Program-made: the position numbers and the translations under genes
Source: Seminavis robusta
Lineage: Eukaryota; Bacillariophyta; Bacillariophyceae; Naviculales; Naviculaceae
Assembly: GCA_903772945.1 (NCBI GenBank)
Contig: CAICTM010001559.1
Coordinates: 1 to 26,929 of the forward strand
Direction: 5' to 3'
Length of the DNA stretch: 26,929 nt
Shown here: positions 9,551 through 19,726 of the stretch, one piece after another
How positions within the stretch are numbered: position 1 is the stretch's first letter
How the letters are laid out: the number at the start of each line of letters is the position of its first letter
The notes under the pieces: model-generated
What the model was told of the DNA's origin: nothing
Databases searched by the model: none
What the model saw: the letters and a program-made list of their open reading frames with translations, nothing else

Positions 9551-11391
9551 ACGTACGGTAGCGGTGTTGGTAGAAGAAAAGGGCAAACAGTGAACTATTA
9601 TTATTTATCCAACTTGTGGTGGCGGTTGTCTAAAGCAAAGAAATCACAGTGGCGTTTTCCAGAGTGGAAGACAAGCCCAAACATTTGTCGTAAGAAAATG
9701 CGGTTCCCCTCTCCTTATAAATAGTGCACTGGGGACTACTTGTATGTAGTCGTCGTCGTAAGATAAGTACGTTTGATTTGTGTCGAATCACTGGCAAGCT
9801 ACCAGCCACGACGTAAGGTTCTTCCCCCAAGGCTAAGCGCTGAACTTGACAGAAGTGGTATCATTGGAGAGCCACACATTGTACATGCAGTATTTGCAAA
9901 CGAATGCAATTGTACTGTACGTTTCTGCACAGCGATGATGTGGGCATAGTAGAAACCCCGTGGCTGATGTACTCGCAAGCATCGCACTAATTATGCTAAC
10001 CGAAATTTCAACAACGCTGGCTGAATGAAGGAAGCATACCGGTACCGGTACTACTGTAGCTCTCCCAGCAAGCATATCCTGCAGCAACTCCCCGTCACCA
10101 GGCTGAACAGCAAATAAATTTAGCCAGAAGCGTAAGACAGTTGCCTTCTGTGGAGGGCAGGGCCAAGATCTTTCGCAACGCCACAAAATTGGAAAGATTT
10201 GGGTCTGAAAAAAAGCCTTCGCCATGGCCTGGGTTCTCGCATCTGTCTTTGAATGTGGCTAGTAGCCAGAACAATTATGAGGTGCCGCATGGTTTCCCGA
10301 TGACATTGAGAGTTGTTTTCTACGCATACAAGACTGCGTTGCCTCAACAGTTGGGTTGGCAAAAGGGAAAGTGATCACCGGCGAGTCTAGAGGAGAGAAT
10401 CACAGGAGAATCTTGATCTTGCTTAATAAAAATTGATGTCTGGTCTTCTTGCACCACAAGCCGAAGCAGTCGACGGAAGGGGATGTCCGGGGAGGTCCTA
10501 AGAATCTTTTTTCTTCCACGGCACCACCGGTTCCAATGAGGAGCATAGCGACGACGTTGGTGAAAACAGATCGGTCAGATTGAGTCGATGGTTCCGTCGA
10601 AAGTCTCTTGCTTCATCAAGGGATTTTAGCTTGGCTTGGACTTCAGATTGCATCCCATCAATACCGTCCAACGTGGTGGATGCTGGATTTTCGCAATTCT
10701 TGCATCATTCAAGATACCGGTAGCAAAGCAAACCTCATTCAGCGAATTGCGCTGATTTAGCAGCCAAAAACCTGGTAGTTTTTTCCTTTTTGCCCATTGT
10801 TGCAGACACCCTTGGAATTTTTGGCAATGAATGTTTCATGGCACCACATGTGCCATGAAACATGTTTCTTTCTCCCACAGAGGTCAAATCCGTTCGAAGG
10901 TCTTGTTGCTCTGAAATCAGGAACAGATCATCAAAATTTGGATCTTGCTTCTGGCCAAAGATCGCGGGAGTCGGCATCCAACATCACCTCAAAGGATGAC
11001 TGCATGGATGACTAGTACGTCGTCCGAACATTTGAGTAATAAAATGATTAAATGGAAATAATTAATCCAAATGATTGAAATTAAATGGTTATAGTAGTCA
11101 TATACTTTTTTTCGAACATTTTATTGATATCTATGGACGGTTTTGTAGAAGAGCCAGTGATGATCTTGACACGCTCTCTTGGAGGATCGCGCAAATCAAG
11201 AACGAAGCAAGATACTTTTGCCACTCTCTTCTCGAGAACCTTGGTGCCCTGTTTTTCTCACACAACTGCCTCACTTTTCAGAATATTGTTCTGTGTTACA
11301 CAGCTTGTCATAAAAAATTGCTTGGATCCTTCTTCAAGCCCTTGTCACTTCAAACTAATTCTTTCTCTCAACAAATAAATAACTCTCCAAG
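9551..11391. other. Long intergenic region, no gene recognised
   Basis: ORFs of up to 130 codons occur on both strands but none has a recognisable domain. A minus-strand 80-codon ORF at 10735-10977 has ordinary-looking composition but no family. Notable content: overlapping TACCGGTA palindromes at 10037-10050, another at 10715-10722, a perfect 14-bp hairpin at 10831-10863, and an A/T-rich block at 11035-11100 upstream of the glyoxalase-like gene. The last 30 bp before 11392 are C/T/A-rich without upstream ATG, consistent with a 5' leader. Confidence 0.45.
10831..10863. repeat. Perfect 14-bp inverted repeat with 5-nt loop
   Basis: ATGTTTCATGGCAC at 10831-10844 is followed by CACAT and then its exact reverse complement at 10850-10863. 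There is no T-run after it and it lies in intergenic DNA, so it is not an obvious terminator. It could be a protein-binding palindrome, a small-RNA hairpin or the footprint of a transposon. Confidence 0.8.
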
Positions 11392-12311
11392 ATGGGTGAC
11401 GATGCAGAAGCCGCGGAAGCTCAAGAGCTGATGAACAAACTTGGTATTGATTACGAAGTGGAAGATGAGGATGGTTCTGATGAGGAAATGGACCCCGAAG
11501 AAATGGCGGAAAAGTGGCGTCGTGAAGTCACCATCACTCCTGATAACTGCCTCGATCAAGTTATTATTGGTACGTCTGACTTGGATAAGGCTGTCGAAGA
11601 ATTCGAAAAAATGTCTGGAGTGGCACCCTGTGTCACCACGACTTTCCGGGGAACCGGTACCAAGAGTGCCCGATGTGCCTTTGAGGAATGCGCCTATGTC
11701 GAGCTTGTGGGTCCCGACGAAAAGCAGGAACAAACTGATTTCAGCAAGGCACTGGCAGCTTTGCCTGCTGGAGAATTGGTGGCATGCCACTACGCTGTGC
11801 GCTTGGAAGAATCCAAAGACATGGAAGTCCGCAAAGGATGGTCCGCAAATGGCATGGAATACGATCAGATCACCATGGTCAGCAAGGACAAGGGCATGCC
11901 GTGGCTCTGGTAAGTGCTCGATAATTGAAGTGTTTTTTGGTCAGTTTTAATTTTGTCAACTATTGCCTCACACTCACAACAATGATTGCGGCACATTTAT
12001 TTTCTTTTAGGGACATGTATTTCATCAAAGGAGATGGATTGGTTCCATTCCTCACTGACTGGTCCACTCACGATTCCATGCATGCCAGCGCCAGGCTCCC
12101 CATTTGTGGATCCTTGAGCGGTGTCAAGGTCTCGGCGCCTGATGACCACGTCGTTCACAAGTTGTTGAAGAGTCCGGCCAACATGGATTTGTCCACTGGA
12201 AGTCCCAAGCTGGAGTTTACCATCGACTTCAAGAACGGCTCAAGCCACACATTCTCGTCGTCCGATCCAATTGGTATTTCCTACCCTGAAGAAGGCGGCA
12301 TTGGCTCCTAA
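11392..12311 (+). CDS. Glyoxalase-like (VOC superfamily, Glyoxalase_3-type) domain protein, two exons
   Basis: Exon 1 is 11392-11909, a 101-nt intron follows (11910-12010, GTAAGT...TTTTAG), and exon 2 is 12011-12311. The junction rebuilds a Trp codon (phase 2) and the product is 272 residues. Residues 1-50 are acidic and probably flexible. The VOC-type fold begins with LDQVIIGTSDLDKAVEEFEK at 54-73, typical of the glyoxalase-like family PF13468. It continues with a CAYVELVGPDE strand (about 100-110), whose Glu could be a metal ligand, and DGLVPFLTDW (181-190), which matches the family's PFxIDW motif. The C-terminal part (about 205-272) forms a second beta-rich half. No signal peptide or membrane segment is seen, so it is likely cytosolic. 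The substrate is unknown; true glyoxalase I activity should not be assumed. The neighbours are unrelated. Confidence 0.8.
11910..12010 (+). other. Intron in the glyoxalase-like gene
   Basis: A 101-nt intron with a canonical GTAAGT donor and a pyrimidine-rich TTTTCTTTTAG-type acceptor. Its T-rich content contrasts with the exons. Removal restores a continuous 272-residue frame across MPWLW-DMYF. Confidence 0.85.
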
Positions 12312-13295
12312 TTGACAAGCACGAATTATTGTGTGCGATGTGAGAAAAAATGGATTGGCGAGGTTGGTGTTGTTGCCGGTGTGTATGTGTACCAATGTCT
12401 TTTGTGGTGCTGCTGTGTAGTTTGTAGCTGCAGGGCAGCTCACAAACAGATGTGGTATCCAAAGGAATAAAAAACTCTATAGCAATGTTGTTTAAGTCAG
12501 TTGGAAAACTTTCGGTTTGTTGCTTCCTCAGCTTTTGCGCTATTCCTTCCGGTTGCGGTGCTTGGATGCGGTTTGGACCAATTCCTAAATCGGCAACGAC
12601 CACTACAGGACGACTTGGTTGGTGGTTGGTGGTGCCGCGTCAACACACCACAGCAGACTATCTGAACTGGTGGTAGACCGAACCCAAACACCATTCGGCA
12701 GTCTCCACATGCAGATGTATGTGTTGGTTTGCCGCTTTGGCTTTGGTCCTCTCAATCAGCAATCTGGCATGAGTGGTGACTGAGTCACTCAGCTCAGCAA
12801 GGCGGCAAAAGAAACTCAGGAAGACAAACTGCGATTGACATTGGTCTCCTTCTGCACAGCCAGATGACAAGCACACACTCACTGAGACTAAGCCTTGCCA
12901 TTACTTGCGCGGCCCAAATTCACTGGCATGGCTTTCGATATTTTTTGCCTGAGTGATGCTTGATTGCTTGGCAACATTTCCAGAAACCTGGGGAGTGCGC
13001 AGAGCCACTCTGAAATGCTGCCCACCGTACCGGTACTGTACCAGGTAGCGTATTTCCTCGGTCTGGTCCTGGCGGCTGAATGATTGAATCGAATCGAATC
13101 GAATCGAATCATTCGGTTCATTTTGCTAGGTAGGGGTCACAGCAGACGGCAAGACCGTGACAGACGAAAGAAACTTGATGCCGACCATGCACCCATATCT
13201 TTTTCGGTTTGTTCGATTGATCGGTTAATTGACTTCCTCTTACAAGTAGCAAGCAGTCCCAAACAGAGGCAATCGCCACCACCACAACGACCGTC
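12312..13295. other. Intergenic region, no gene recognised
   Basis: No ORF with recognisable features. It holds the 3' UTR of the glyoxalase-like gene and the promoter of the metallo-beta-lactamase-fold gene. A TACCGGTA palindrome lies at 13028-13035, and a clean (GAATC)n pentamer run (about five units) at 13086-13110, roughly 190 bp before the next start codon. Confidence 0.5.
13086..13110. repeat. GAATC pentanucleotide microsatellite
   Basis: About five tandem GAATC units upstream of the gene starting at 13296. Similar GAATC/GAGTC/GACTC units occur at 8258-8350, near 1476, at 17165-17175, at 19218-19230 and near 19308. Confidence 0.85.
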
Positions 13296-14093
13296 ATGAA
13301 CACCGTTGTCGCCCGTCCCCACCCACCCAGTCTCCCTCATGGAGAGATTGAGAAGATCTTCGAAGATGTCTACATGGTGACTGGCACCGTTGAAATGAAG
13401 ATGCTGCCATTTATGCCCATGACATTTTCTCGCAACATGCAGGTGATTCGTAATACTGGCGGCAGGGATGATGACGAAGCGGATCTGATCCTTGTCAACA
13501 CTGTGCGTTTAGACGATGATGGCTTGGCGGCCTTGGATGGATTGGGGGCCGTGAAGCATATTGTTCGCTTGGCCGCATTCCATGGTATGGATGACCCCTT
13601 CTATAAGGCGCGATACCCACAAGCAACTGTATGGGCAGTAGACGATGCTCCATATTTCCCCAATTTTGAAACCAAGAGCAAAGAAGTTTACTTTCAAGCG
13701 GATAAACGGTTGGAGGCTTCCTCTGAACTTCCGGCAATTCTTGCGGGGGTTTCTTTTGTTGTCATTGAGTCGGAAAAACCCAAGGACGGTATCTTGGTTT
13801 TGGAACGACCCGAAGGCAAGGTGCTCATTACAGGAGATTCTTTGCAGAATATGGATGAGTGTGACGCTTATTTCAACTATCTCGGGCGGCTTTGCATGAA
13901 GATGATGGGCTTCATTAGCCCCTGTCAAGTCGGTCCTGCATGGAAAAAAGTTGCAAATGTCCAACCCAAAGAAATGCGGAAGTTGCTCGACCTGCAATTC
14001 GATCACGTCCTTCCAGCCCATGGTCGCCCAGTCCTGGGGCAGGCGTGGAAACGATACGAAGCATCCATCTTGGGCATGGGAGAGGAGAATTGA
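13296..14093 (+). CDS. Metallo-beta-lactamase-fold protein with degenerate metal motif
   Basis: A 265-residue intronless ORF. The order of elements fits a metallo-beta-lactamase-like fold: VYMVTGTVEM and an N-terminal beta region; DLILVNTVRLDDDGLAAL; VKHIVRLAAFHGMDDPFY at 87-103, where the canonical HxHxDH site would be; a GKVLITGDSL strand at 174-183 (Asp181 at the bridging-Asp position); and FDHVLPAHGRPVLG at 235-248 (His242 at the C-terminal histidine position). The first motif reads FHGMDD rather than HxHxDH, so metal binding, if present, is reduced or altered. Many eukaryotic and bacterial proteins of the DUF4336-like, MBL-fold group share this pattern, and their substrates are unknown. 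No signal peptide or membrane segment is visible. The start at 13296 (GTCATGA context) is the first ATG of the frame after the upstream pentamer repeat. Confidence 0.7.
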   Translation: MNTVVARPHPPSLPHGEIEKIFEDVYMVTGTVEMKMLPFMPMTFSRNMQVIRNTGGRDDDEADLILVNTVRLDDDGLAALDGLGAVKHIVRLAAFHGMDDPFYKARYPQATVWAVDDAPYFPNFETKSKEVYFQADKRLEASSELPAILAGVSFVVIESEKPKDGILVLERPEGKVLITGDSLQNMDECDAYFNYLGRLCMKMMGFISPCQVGPAWKKVANVQPKEMRKLLDLQFDHVLPAHGRPVLGQAWKRYEASILGMGEEN

Positions 14094-14540
14094 AAGGTCT
14101 CTCCGTCGTGTGTTGCAGCCAGCAGGAAGCAATAAGGAAATGGTTAGTGGACATACATGATGAAGATGGCCCTCAGGAAGTTGGTTCGTGATACTGTTGG
14201 TTCTCTGGCAGTATTCATGTAGCTGGCTAACAAGGAAGACATAACAAACTAGCTAGCAACTTGAAGGATCGTGTGGGTGAAACATATAGCCACTATATTT
14301 GTTAATGATCTATCCTTCACGTCCTTCTCTGCAAACCATTGTTTACCTTTGTGACCTTGTGATAGCTGAGTGCAGGGGACTTCTTGTCCCGCGCGATCTG
14401 GCTTTCAACTCGCCCTCTTCCCGTGTGAACTAGGTCGAGGAGGGGAAGGGCCTGCAACATCCATCCATCAAATTGTGCATGGGAGCGGCTTTCAACATCA
14501 ATCAATCAAGCAAGACAAGCGCTGTCTCTATTTTTATTAT
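14094..14540. other. Convergent intergenic region
   Basis: This stretch lies between the 3' end of the metallo-beta-lactamase-fold gene (plus) and the 3' end of the repeat-protein gene (minus), so both 3' UTRs must end here. No gene is seen. CTAGCTAG-like runs occur at 14220-14260. Confidence 0.5.
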
Positions 14541-16061
14541 TTAGCCACGAACATGTCGTCGCTTTCTTTGGCGCTTGCCTGCTTGCTTCTTTGCCTCCTT
14601 GTCATCCTTGTCTTTGCCTTCTGGAGCCAATGTTGGTGCTTCTGTGGTGGGTGCCTCAGTGTCAACCATTGTTGCACCCATTGTTGCAGCATCTGTTGGG
14701 GCAGCAGTCTCTTGCAATCGTCGGGAAGTTCCAGCTTCAGTTCCAGCCTCAGTGGCTGCTTCGGTAGCAGCTTCAGTGGCAGCGATAGTCTCAGTCATTG
14801 TAGCAGCATCTGTTGGGGCAGCAGTCTCTTGCAATCTTCGGGAAGTTCCAGCTTCAGTTGCAGCCTCAGTGGCTGCTTCGGTGGCAGCTTCAGTGGCAGC
14901 CATAGTTTCAGCCATTGTAGCAGCATCGGTTGGGGCGGCAGTCTCTGCAATCGTCGGGAAGTTCCAGCTTCAGTGGCAGCCTCAGTGCCTGCTTCAGTGG
15001 CAGCTCAGTGGCAGCATAGTCTCAGCCATTGTAGCGGCATCGGTTGGGGCGGCAGTCTCTTGCAATCGTCGGGAAGTTCCAGCTTCGGTGGCAGCCTCAG
15101 TGGCAGCTTCGGTAGCTGCTTCGGTAGCAGCTTCAGTGGCAGCCATAGTCTCGGCCATTGTAGCGGCATCGGTTGGGGCCGCTGTCTCCTGCAAGCGGCG
15201 GGAAGTTCCAGCTTCAGTTGCAGCCTCAGTGGCTGCTTCGGTAGCAGCTTCAGTGGCAGCCATAGTCTCAGTCATTGTAGCGGCATCTGTTGGGGCCGCA
15301 GTCTCCTGCAAGCCACGAACCTGTCGTCGCTTTCTTTGGCGCTTGCCTGCTTGCTTCTTTGCCTCCTTGTCATCCTTGTCTTTGCCTTCTGGAGCCAATG
15401 TTGGTGCTTCTGTGGTGGGTGCCTCAGTGTCAACCATTGTTGCGCCCATTGTTGCAGCATCTGTTGGGGCAGCAGTCTCTTGCAATCGTCGGGAAGTTCC
15501 TGCTTCAGTGGCAGCCTCAGTGCTTGCTTCGGTAGCAGCTTCAGTGGCAGCCATAGTCTCAGCCATTGTAGCAGCATCTGTTGGAGCGGCAGTCTCTTGC
15601 AATCGTCGGGAAGTTCCAGCTTCAGTTGCAGCTTCAGTGGCAGCCTCAGTGCCTGCTTCGGTGGCAGCTTCAGTGGCAGCCATAGTCTCAGCCATTGTAG
15701 CAGCATCTGTTGGGGCAGCAGTCTCTTCCAAGCGGCGGGAAGTTCCAGCTTCAGTGGCAGCTTCAGTGGCAGCCTCAGTGGCAACTTCTGTGGCAGCTGC
15801 AGTTTCTGATGCGGTGGCGGCCATGGTAGAAGCATCTGTAGGTGCAGCGGTCTCAAGTCTCCTGGAAGATCCAACTCCAGTGGAAGCCTCAGTTGAAGCC
15901 TCAGTGGCGGCCTCGGTTGCATCCATTGTAGCGGCTTCAGTTGCAGTCATTGTTGGGGCAGAAGTTTGAAGAAATCTCCCTCTGAGCATTGGAGCTCCAG
16001 CCAGCGTGGGAGAAGACCCCATGGCCACCAAAAGAAGGATGATAGTATTCTTGGTTAACAT
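14541..16061 (-). pseudogene. Secreted Thr/Ala/Glu-rich repeat protein with RRL motifs, frame broken by clustered single-base losses
   Basis: Read from the ATG at 16061, the first 22 or so residues form a signal peptide (MLTKNTIILLLVAMGSS, then a small-residue cleavage region). What follows is repeats of about 35-40 residues made of A-T-E-A runs, the segment ETAAPTDAATM, and RRL. A second module, MVDTEAPTTEAPTLAPEGK plus a Lys/Arg-rich tail, appears twice. The first ORF stops at 14994. An ORF in the same nominal frame resumes at 14915 and ends at 14541. Compared with sister repeats, three single bases are missing near 15015, 15006 and 14946. Together they would restore the frame, so an intact version would have about 507 residues. 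R-x-L motifs are known cleavage sites in diatom silica/cell-wall proteins; here they would release Thr-rich, possibly O-glycosylated pieces. The function is inferred, and the break may be a sequence-consensus error rather than a true pseudogene. Confidence 0.7.
14544..15503. repeat. Two near-identical ~190-bp blocks 768 bp apart inside the repeat-protein gene
   Basis: The block 14544-14735 recurs at about 15312-15503 with only two differences that I can see. It encodes the Lys/Arg-rich tail and the TEAPTTEAPTLAPEG module. The spacing of 768 bp is a multiple of three, so the gene seems to have grown by an in-frame duplication of about 770 bp. In the C-terminal copy the codon after the Arg-Gly pair is TAA, ending the protein exactly where the other copy continues. 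Confidence 0.8.
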
Positions 16062-17281
16062 TCTGAAAGGTTGTATGTGTTGAATGTGGGCGACTGGTGG
16101 AGTTCAAAAGGTGCGGCTTTGTTGGAACGTGTGCTTCGCTTCTTAGCTGGAAGGTTTTAGAAATTGTGAGAGTTTTCTCGATTGGCTTGGTGATGACTTA
16201 CTCCGTGCCCACTGGTTGTTGGTGGCGAGAGTCCGGAAGACAATCTTTGTTATCTCGCCAAATCCTCGAGCGACAACAAAATGTTCCCCACCCTCAAACC
16301 GCTACCTGGTCGGGCGCGGAAACGGGTGGGTAAACCTTCTAAAAACTTTGCTCAGCCCCTTTCGTTTTCTGAGCCAATTACATCTTCTGTCATCCATTGT
16401 CTATGTAAGTGGTATTGAATATCATTACCGATGTATAGTTACTTTGACATGAAGTATACCATGCGAAGCAAATCTAGTATACAAAGAGATAGTGTCGGAT
16501 GGTAATTAGAGTTGCTGCCAGGCGGCTCTCAAGCCGGTACCGCATCTGTTGCGATCAAACAAACATTGGCGATCAAAGCATTGCGAACAAGTGAAGTTAC
16601 CAGGTGATGCGATCGTCAACGTTCTGTTGACGGGCACTGGCAGAGTACTGTATCAGTGCAGAGAAACTGCAACGTAAACGTCTTTTCTCTATGACTGCAT
16701 TGCCATCCTCGAATGTCCCGGACGGTACTTACTACTAGTACATCGTAGTACCGTATGGTACAGCGTAGACAACGATAAAGGGCCATACTATACTCTCAAA
16801 GCAAACCGACAACTGCCGCGGACGACGCATCGCAGGTTGCTAGATGGATACCAACCAACCACACGAGCTACCTGTACCGTAAGCCAACTTGGATTTAATC
16901 GAATCTTGTCTGATGACTTGGTTGGGCTTGATTCTGTGGCATGAACTTTCCAGCTGTCGATGGCTGTAAACCGTCAAGTATCAACATGACCATGGCACAT
17001 GACACTGTCCAGAGTAGCGGTACTCACTCAATAGAGTGCGCCTCCGCCTCCAGTGAGGTGCACCTGGATGACGCAAAGGTGCGCTGACTCACAAAGTTCA
17101 TGCTTCCACTTGCTCGTGATGATGGAGCTCCCGTGGTACCGGTATGGGCTGGGATGAAATTGGCTGAGTCGAGTCTACCGATGTTATATATTAAGGGTGC
17201 GATTGGGAGTTGCCAGTGTGCTTTTCCACATGGTAGTAGGTAGTAGAAATAGGTAGCCAGTGTTCATATTTCAAACCACCC
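16062..17281. other. Divergent intergenic region, no gene recognised
   Basis: This 1.2-kb stretch lies between two outward-facing genes, the repeat protein (minus) and the PC-esterase-like gene (plus), so it should hold both promoters. Short ORFs (up to 78 codons) show no family. A TACCGGTA palindrome lies at 17137-17144 and GAGTCGAGTC at about 17166-17175, roughly 110 bp before the 17282 start. The 17170-17200 stretch is A/T-rich (ATGTTATATATTAAG), a possible core promoter. Confidence 0.45.
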
Positions 17282-18857
17282 ATGGTGAATTTAATCAGGA
17301 TTCGAAAATACACGATTGCAATAGCATCGACAGCCCTTGTCTTGCACACTGCACTGCGGATCATTGGGTTTAACGAGAGCAAGTTTGCCCAGAATGCCGG
17401 GGTTTGGGTTACTCGATATAGGCGAGCAGCCACAATCACCTTGCACGGCATTTACAACCAAGAACCAGGCACCGCCTCTTCCGAAATCAGGGTCCATGAA
17501 AGACACTCACCTGATTTGGAAATAGTAGATCTTTACGATTGGGAATTGGAGTGTATCAAGGAGGGGGCTCTCATGGTGCGTTCGAATGAAACCTCACGCA
17601 GCAAACATCGAATGCAGGTGGGGAAGTGCGACCCGCCGCCTGAGCTTGTCACTGATTGCTGCGAAAGCCCATTCTCAAGTGCTGGAACGGTAGTCAATGT
17701 TGCTTTTCAAAAGTGTGGTCGAGCATCGCATGCGTGGTTGCACCAAAACGGCTCTCTTCAACAACACGCTCGAGAGTTTTTGGCGGAGATGCCGCTGCCC
17801 ATTGCTACCGGTACCCATGAAGAGGGCACCACTAGCAATGCGATTCGTTGCGATGTGTGTCGAATTGTGGAACTCAGTCGACAGCACAACCTGACGATTA
17901 CGTTTGTGGGGGACAGCATGCAGGCGCAGGTGTGGCAAGGGCTCATTTATGAGCTGCAGCGTCGCCAATACAGAACCAAGATGTTGAACAACTGGACCCA
18001 GAATGAGGGGTTCTGGAAAACAAAGATACAATATCGAGAAACACTTCAGATACAATCTGCTTATTGGGATACTACCGGTACAGATCATAGCCCACATGTC
18101 ACCATGAACTTCTTCCAGGTGTACATTCTCCCGTTTCAGCATACGTTTGAAATGGAAGAAGTTGCAGATTCGGGTGAAGTCTTGATCCTTGGGTGGGGAT
18201 TGCACTGGAACTCAGATAACCCCCAACATCCCCTCAGTCTCCCAAGTGCTTATGTTTCGGCCATGAAAGGTTTTCTTTCATTCATACGCCACAATGGCAC
18301 CAGGACACAACTATTGGTCCACAGGGAAACTTCAGCGCAACATTTTGATGCTATAGCAGGCGACTACTCTAAATGGTGGGTATTGTTTCTCCTTGTTTCT
18401 GCATGCTATCTGGGCGCTGCTCACGTTCATGTACTTTGTGCTTTGAATACAATTGCGCAGGTCTCAAACCCCCAACAAAGTGCAGGAGTGCAGACCAATC
18501 GGTTTCCACGCCGAACTTTCAACATGGAGAGAACGGTGCGTGAAAGAGGCAGCGTTACAGGCTGGGTATCACTACAGGGTGGCTGATACCAGCATGCCTC
18601 CGATACTTCATACTGGTAGCAGTCAAGGAAACAACGGTAGAAGCGCTATCAACAAGGAGCTGGTCCAACAAAACGCAACATCGCTCCACCCGAGAAAAGA
18701 GCTACTTGTGCTTCCTTACTACAACTTTACTGCGCCGCATTACGACCAACACCCCCCTGAAAAGGAGGCTGACTGCACTCATTACTGTCCTAGCCCGTTT
18801 CTGTTTCTTCCGTTGTGGAGATCCTTACGCATAGTCATGGATAGACAATATGGATAG
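17282..18857 (+). CDS. PC-esterase/TBL-like (GDSL-type) membrane-anchored protein, two exons
   Basis: Exon 1 is 17282-18375, an 85-nt intron (18376-18460, GTGGGT...GCGCAG) splits a Trp codon, and exon 2 is 18461-18857, giving 496 residues. An N-terminal anchor at about 10-28 suggests a type II secretory-pathway protein. TFVGDSMQAQ (GDS at 210-212) supplies the nucleophile Ser of the GDSL/PC-esterase clan. The C-terminal EADCTHYCPSP (DCTH at 469-472) supplies the DxxH motif that completes the site in TBL/CAS1-type acyltransferases. LILGWGLHWN (301-310) is a further conserved-looking block. Known relatives O-acetylate cell-wall polysaccharides or glycans; a role in modifying diatom surface polysaccharide is plausible but inferred. 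The exon-intron boundary is not unique: a donor at 18380 (GTATTG) with an acceptor ending at 18485 also keeps the frame and changes about eight residues. The first in-frame ATG is used as start. Confidence 0.75.
18376..18460 (+). other. Intron in the PC-esterase-like gene (preferred boundaries)
   Basis: An 85-nt intron with donor GTGGGT and acceptor TTGCGCAG; removal joins TG and G to TGG (Trp365) and opens the frame to the DCTH motif. Read through, it would give a hydrophobic stretch and then lose the catalytic C-terminus, which supports splicing. The alternative pair (18380-18485) cannot be excluded. Confidence 0.7.
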
Positions 18858-19449
18858 GCGATTCTGATTCTGCCTATTAGATAATTTCCTGCCGAGAAAT
18901 AGCATCCAGACAGCAAAATCGTATCGTTTGTTTGACATGAAAAGACTGCAGTAAACAACCATCTCTGCAGCTTAGCCGGTACCGGTAGATACAGTAGTGT
19001 GCAGCTTTCTTTACAATTTATGATTGACACAAATCTAGGCCCAGCTCCGGTCCGCCGAATACATGGAAACTCAAATCAACTTCCCACCGGCGCTCTTCCC
19101 TTCACGCAAAACTCAACATGACAACGACCCCACAACCCAAGACTGCGGACATACTAGTAAGGATGCAGAGTCGAGTCAGTACGGTAAGTGGTACCGGTAC
19201 ATCACTTTCATGAATGGAGTCGAGTCGAGTCCAGCTTCTTCAAAAAAATATTTAGAAAATTGGATCGTCCTCTGCCTCCTCCAACGGCTGCGGGGCCCCA
19301 GGAATCGAATCGAATCTGTGCTGGTACGATGCGGTCGTATGAAGTAAACCGATCTAGCCACGCAGCTAGACTTCTTTCGCGGCAGATGTGTGCCACACTC
19401 ATGCGTCTTTCGGTTTTGCTTCATGATCACAAGTTCAAGTACATGTAGT
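18858..19449. other. Intergenic flank left of the Harbinger element
   Basis: No gene is seen. TACCGGTA palindromes lie at 18980-18987 and 19192-19199, with GAGTCGAGTCGAGTCC at 19218-19233 and a short GAATC run near 19303-19315. The triplet AGT at 19447-19449 is the left target-site copy of the adjacent transposon. Confidence 0.5.
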
Positions 19450-19495
19450 GGGGGCTTACAGAAAGGTGGTTGACTAGCTTGGCGCATGACTAGAA
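19450..19495 (+). repeat. Left terminal inverted repeat of the Harbinger element
   Basis: 46 bp, 45 identical to the reverse complement of 23331-23376; the one mismatch is at the fourth base. Confidence 0.95.
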
Positions 19496-19726
19496 ATTAT
19501 AACGGTCGTTCTAAACCAAATAAATCGCGCCAGGTCATCGCTACCAAGCCAAATTACGCACCTCTGCAGCTGCTCAGAATAGCAGATGGCTTGAGAGAAA
19601 GAACATTTGAGATATGTGTTCCAGAGTACCTACTCGAGTACTCAAAAACGATACTCGTTTGATGAGATACACTCTCTCCCACAAAGCCCAACTATTCAAC
19701 ACTTTTTGGCACATGCTGTGTTGATC

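Noticed and set aside
14370..15969. Two very long plus-strand ORFs (479 and 464 codons) across the repeat gene
   Set aside because: They are antisense readings of the tandem repeat. Only the minus-strand frame has a signal peptide, an ordered repeat unit and RRL motifs; the plus frames are low-complexity Ser/Gly or Ala/Val.
19607..19726. N-terminal extension of the Harbinger transposase from TTG
   Set aside because: No ATG before 19727 in this frame after the stop at 19592; a TTG start is unlikely in a eukaryote.
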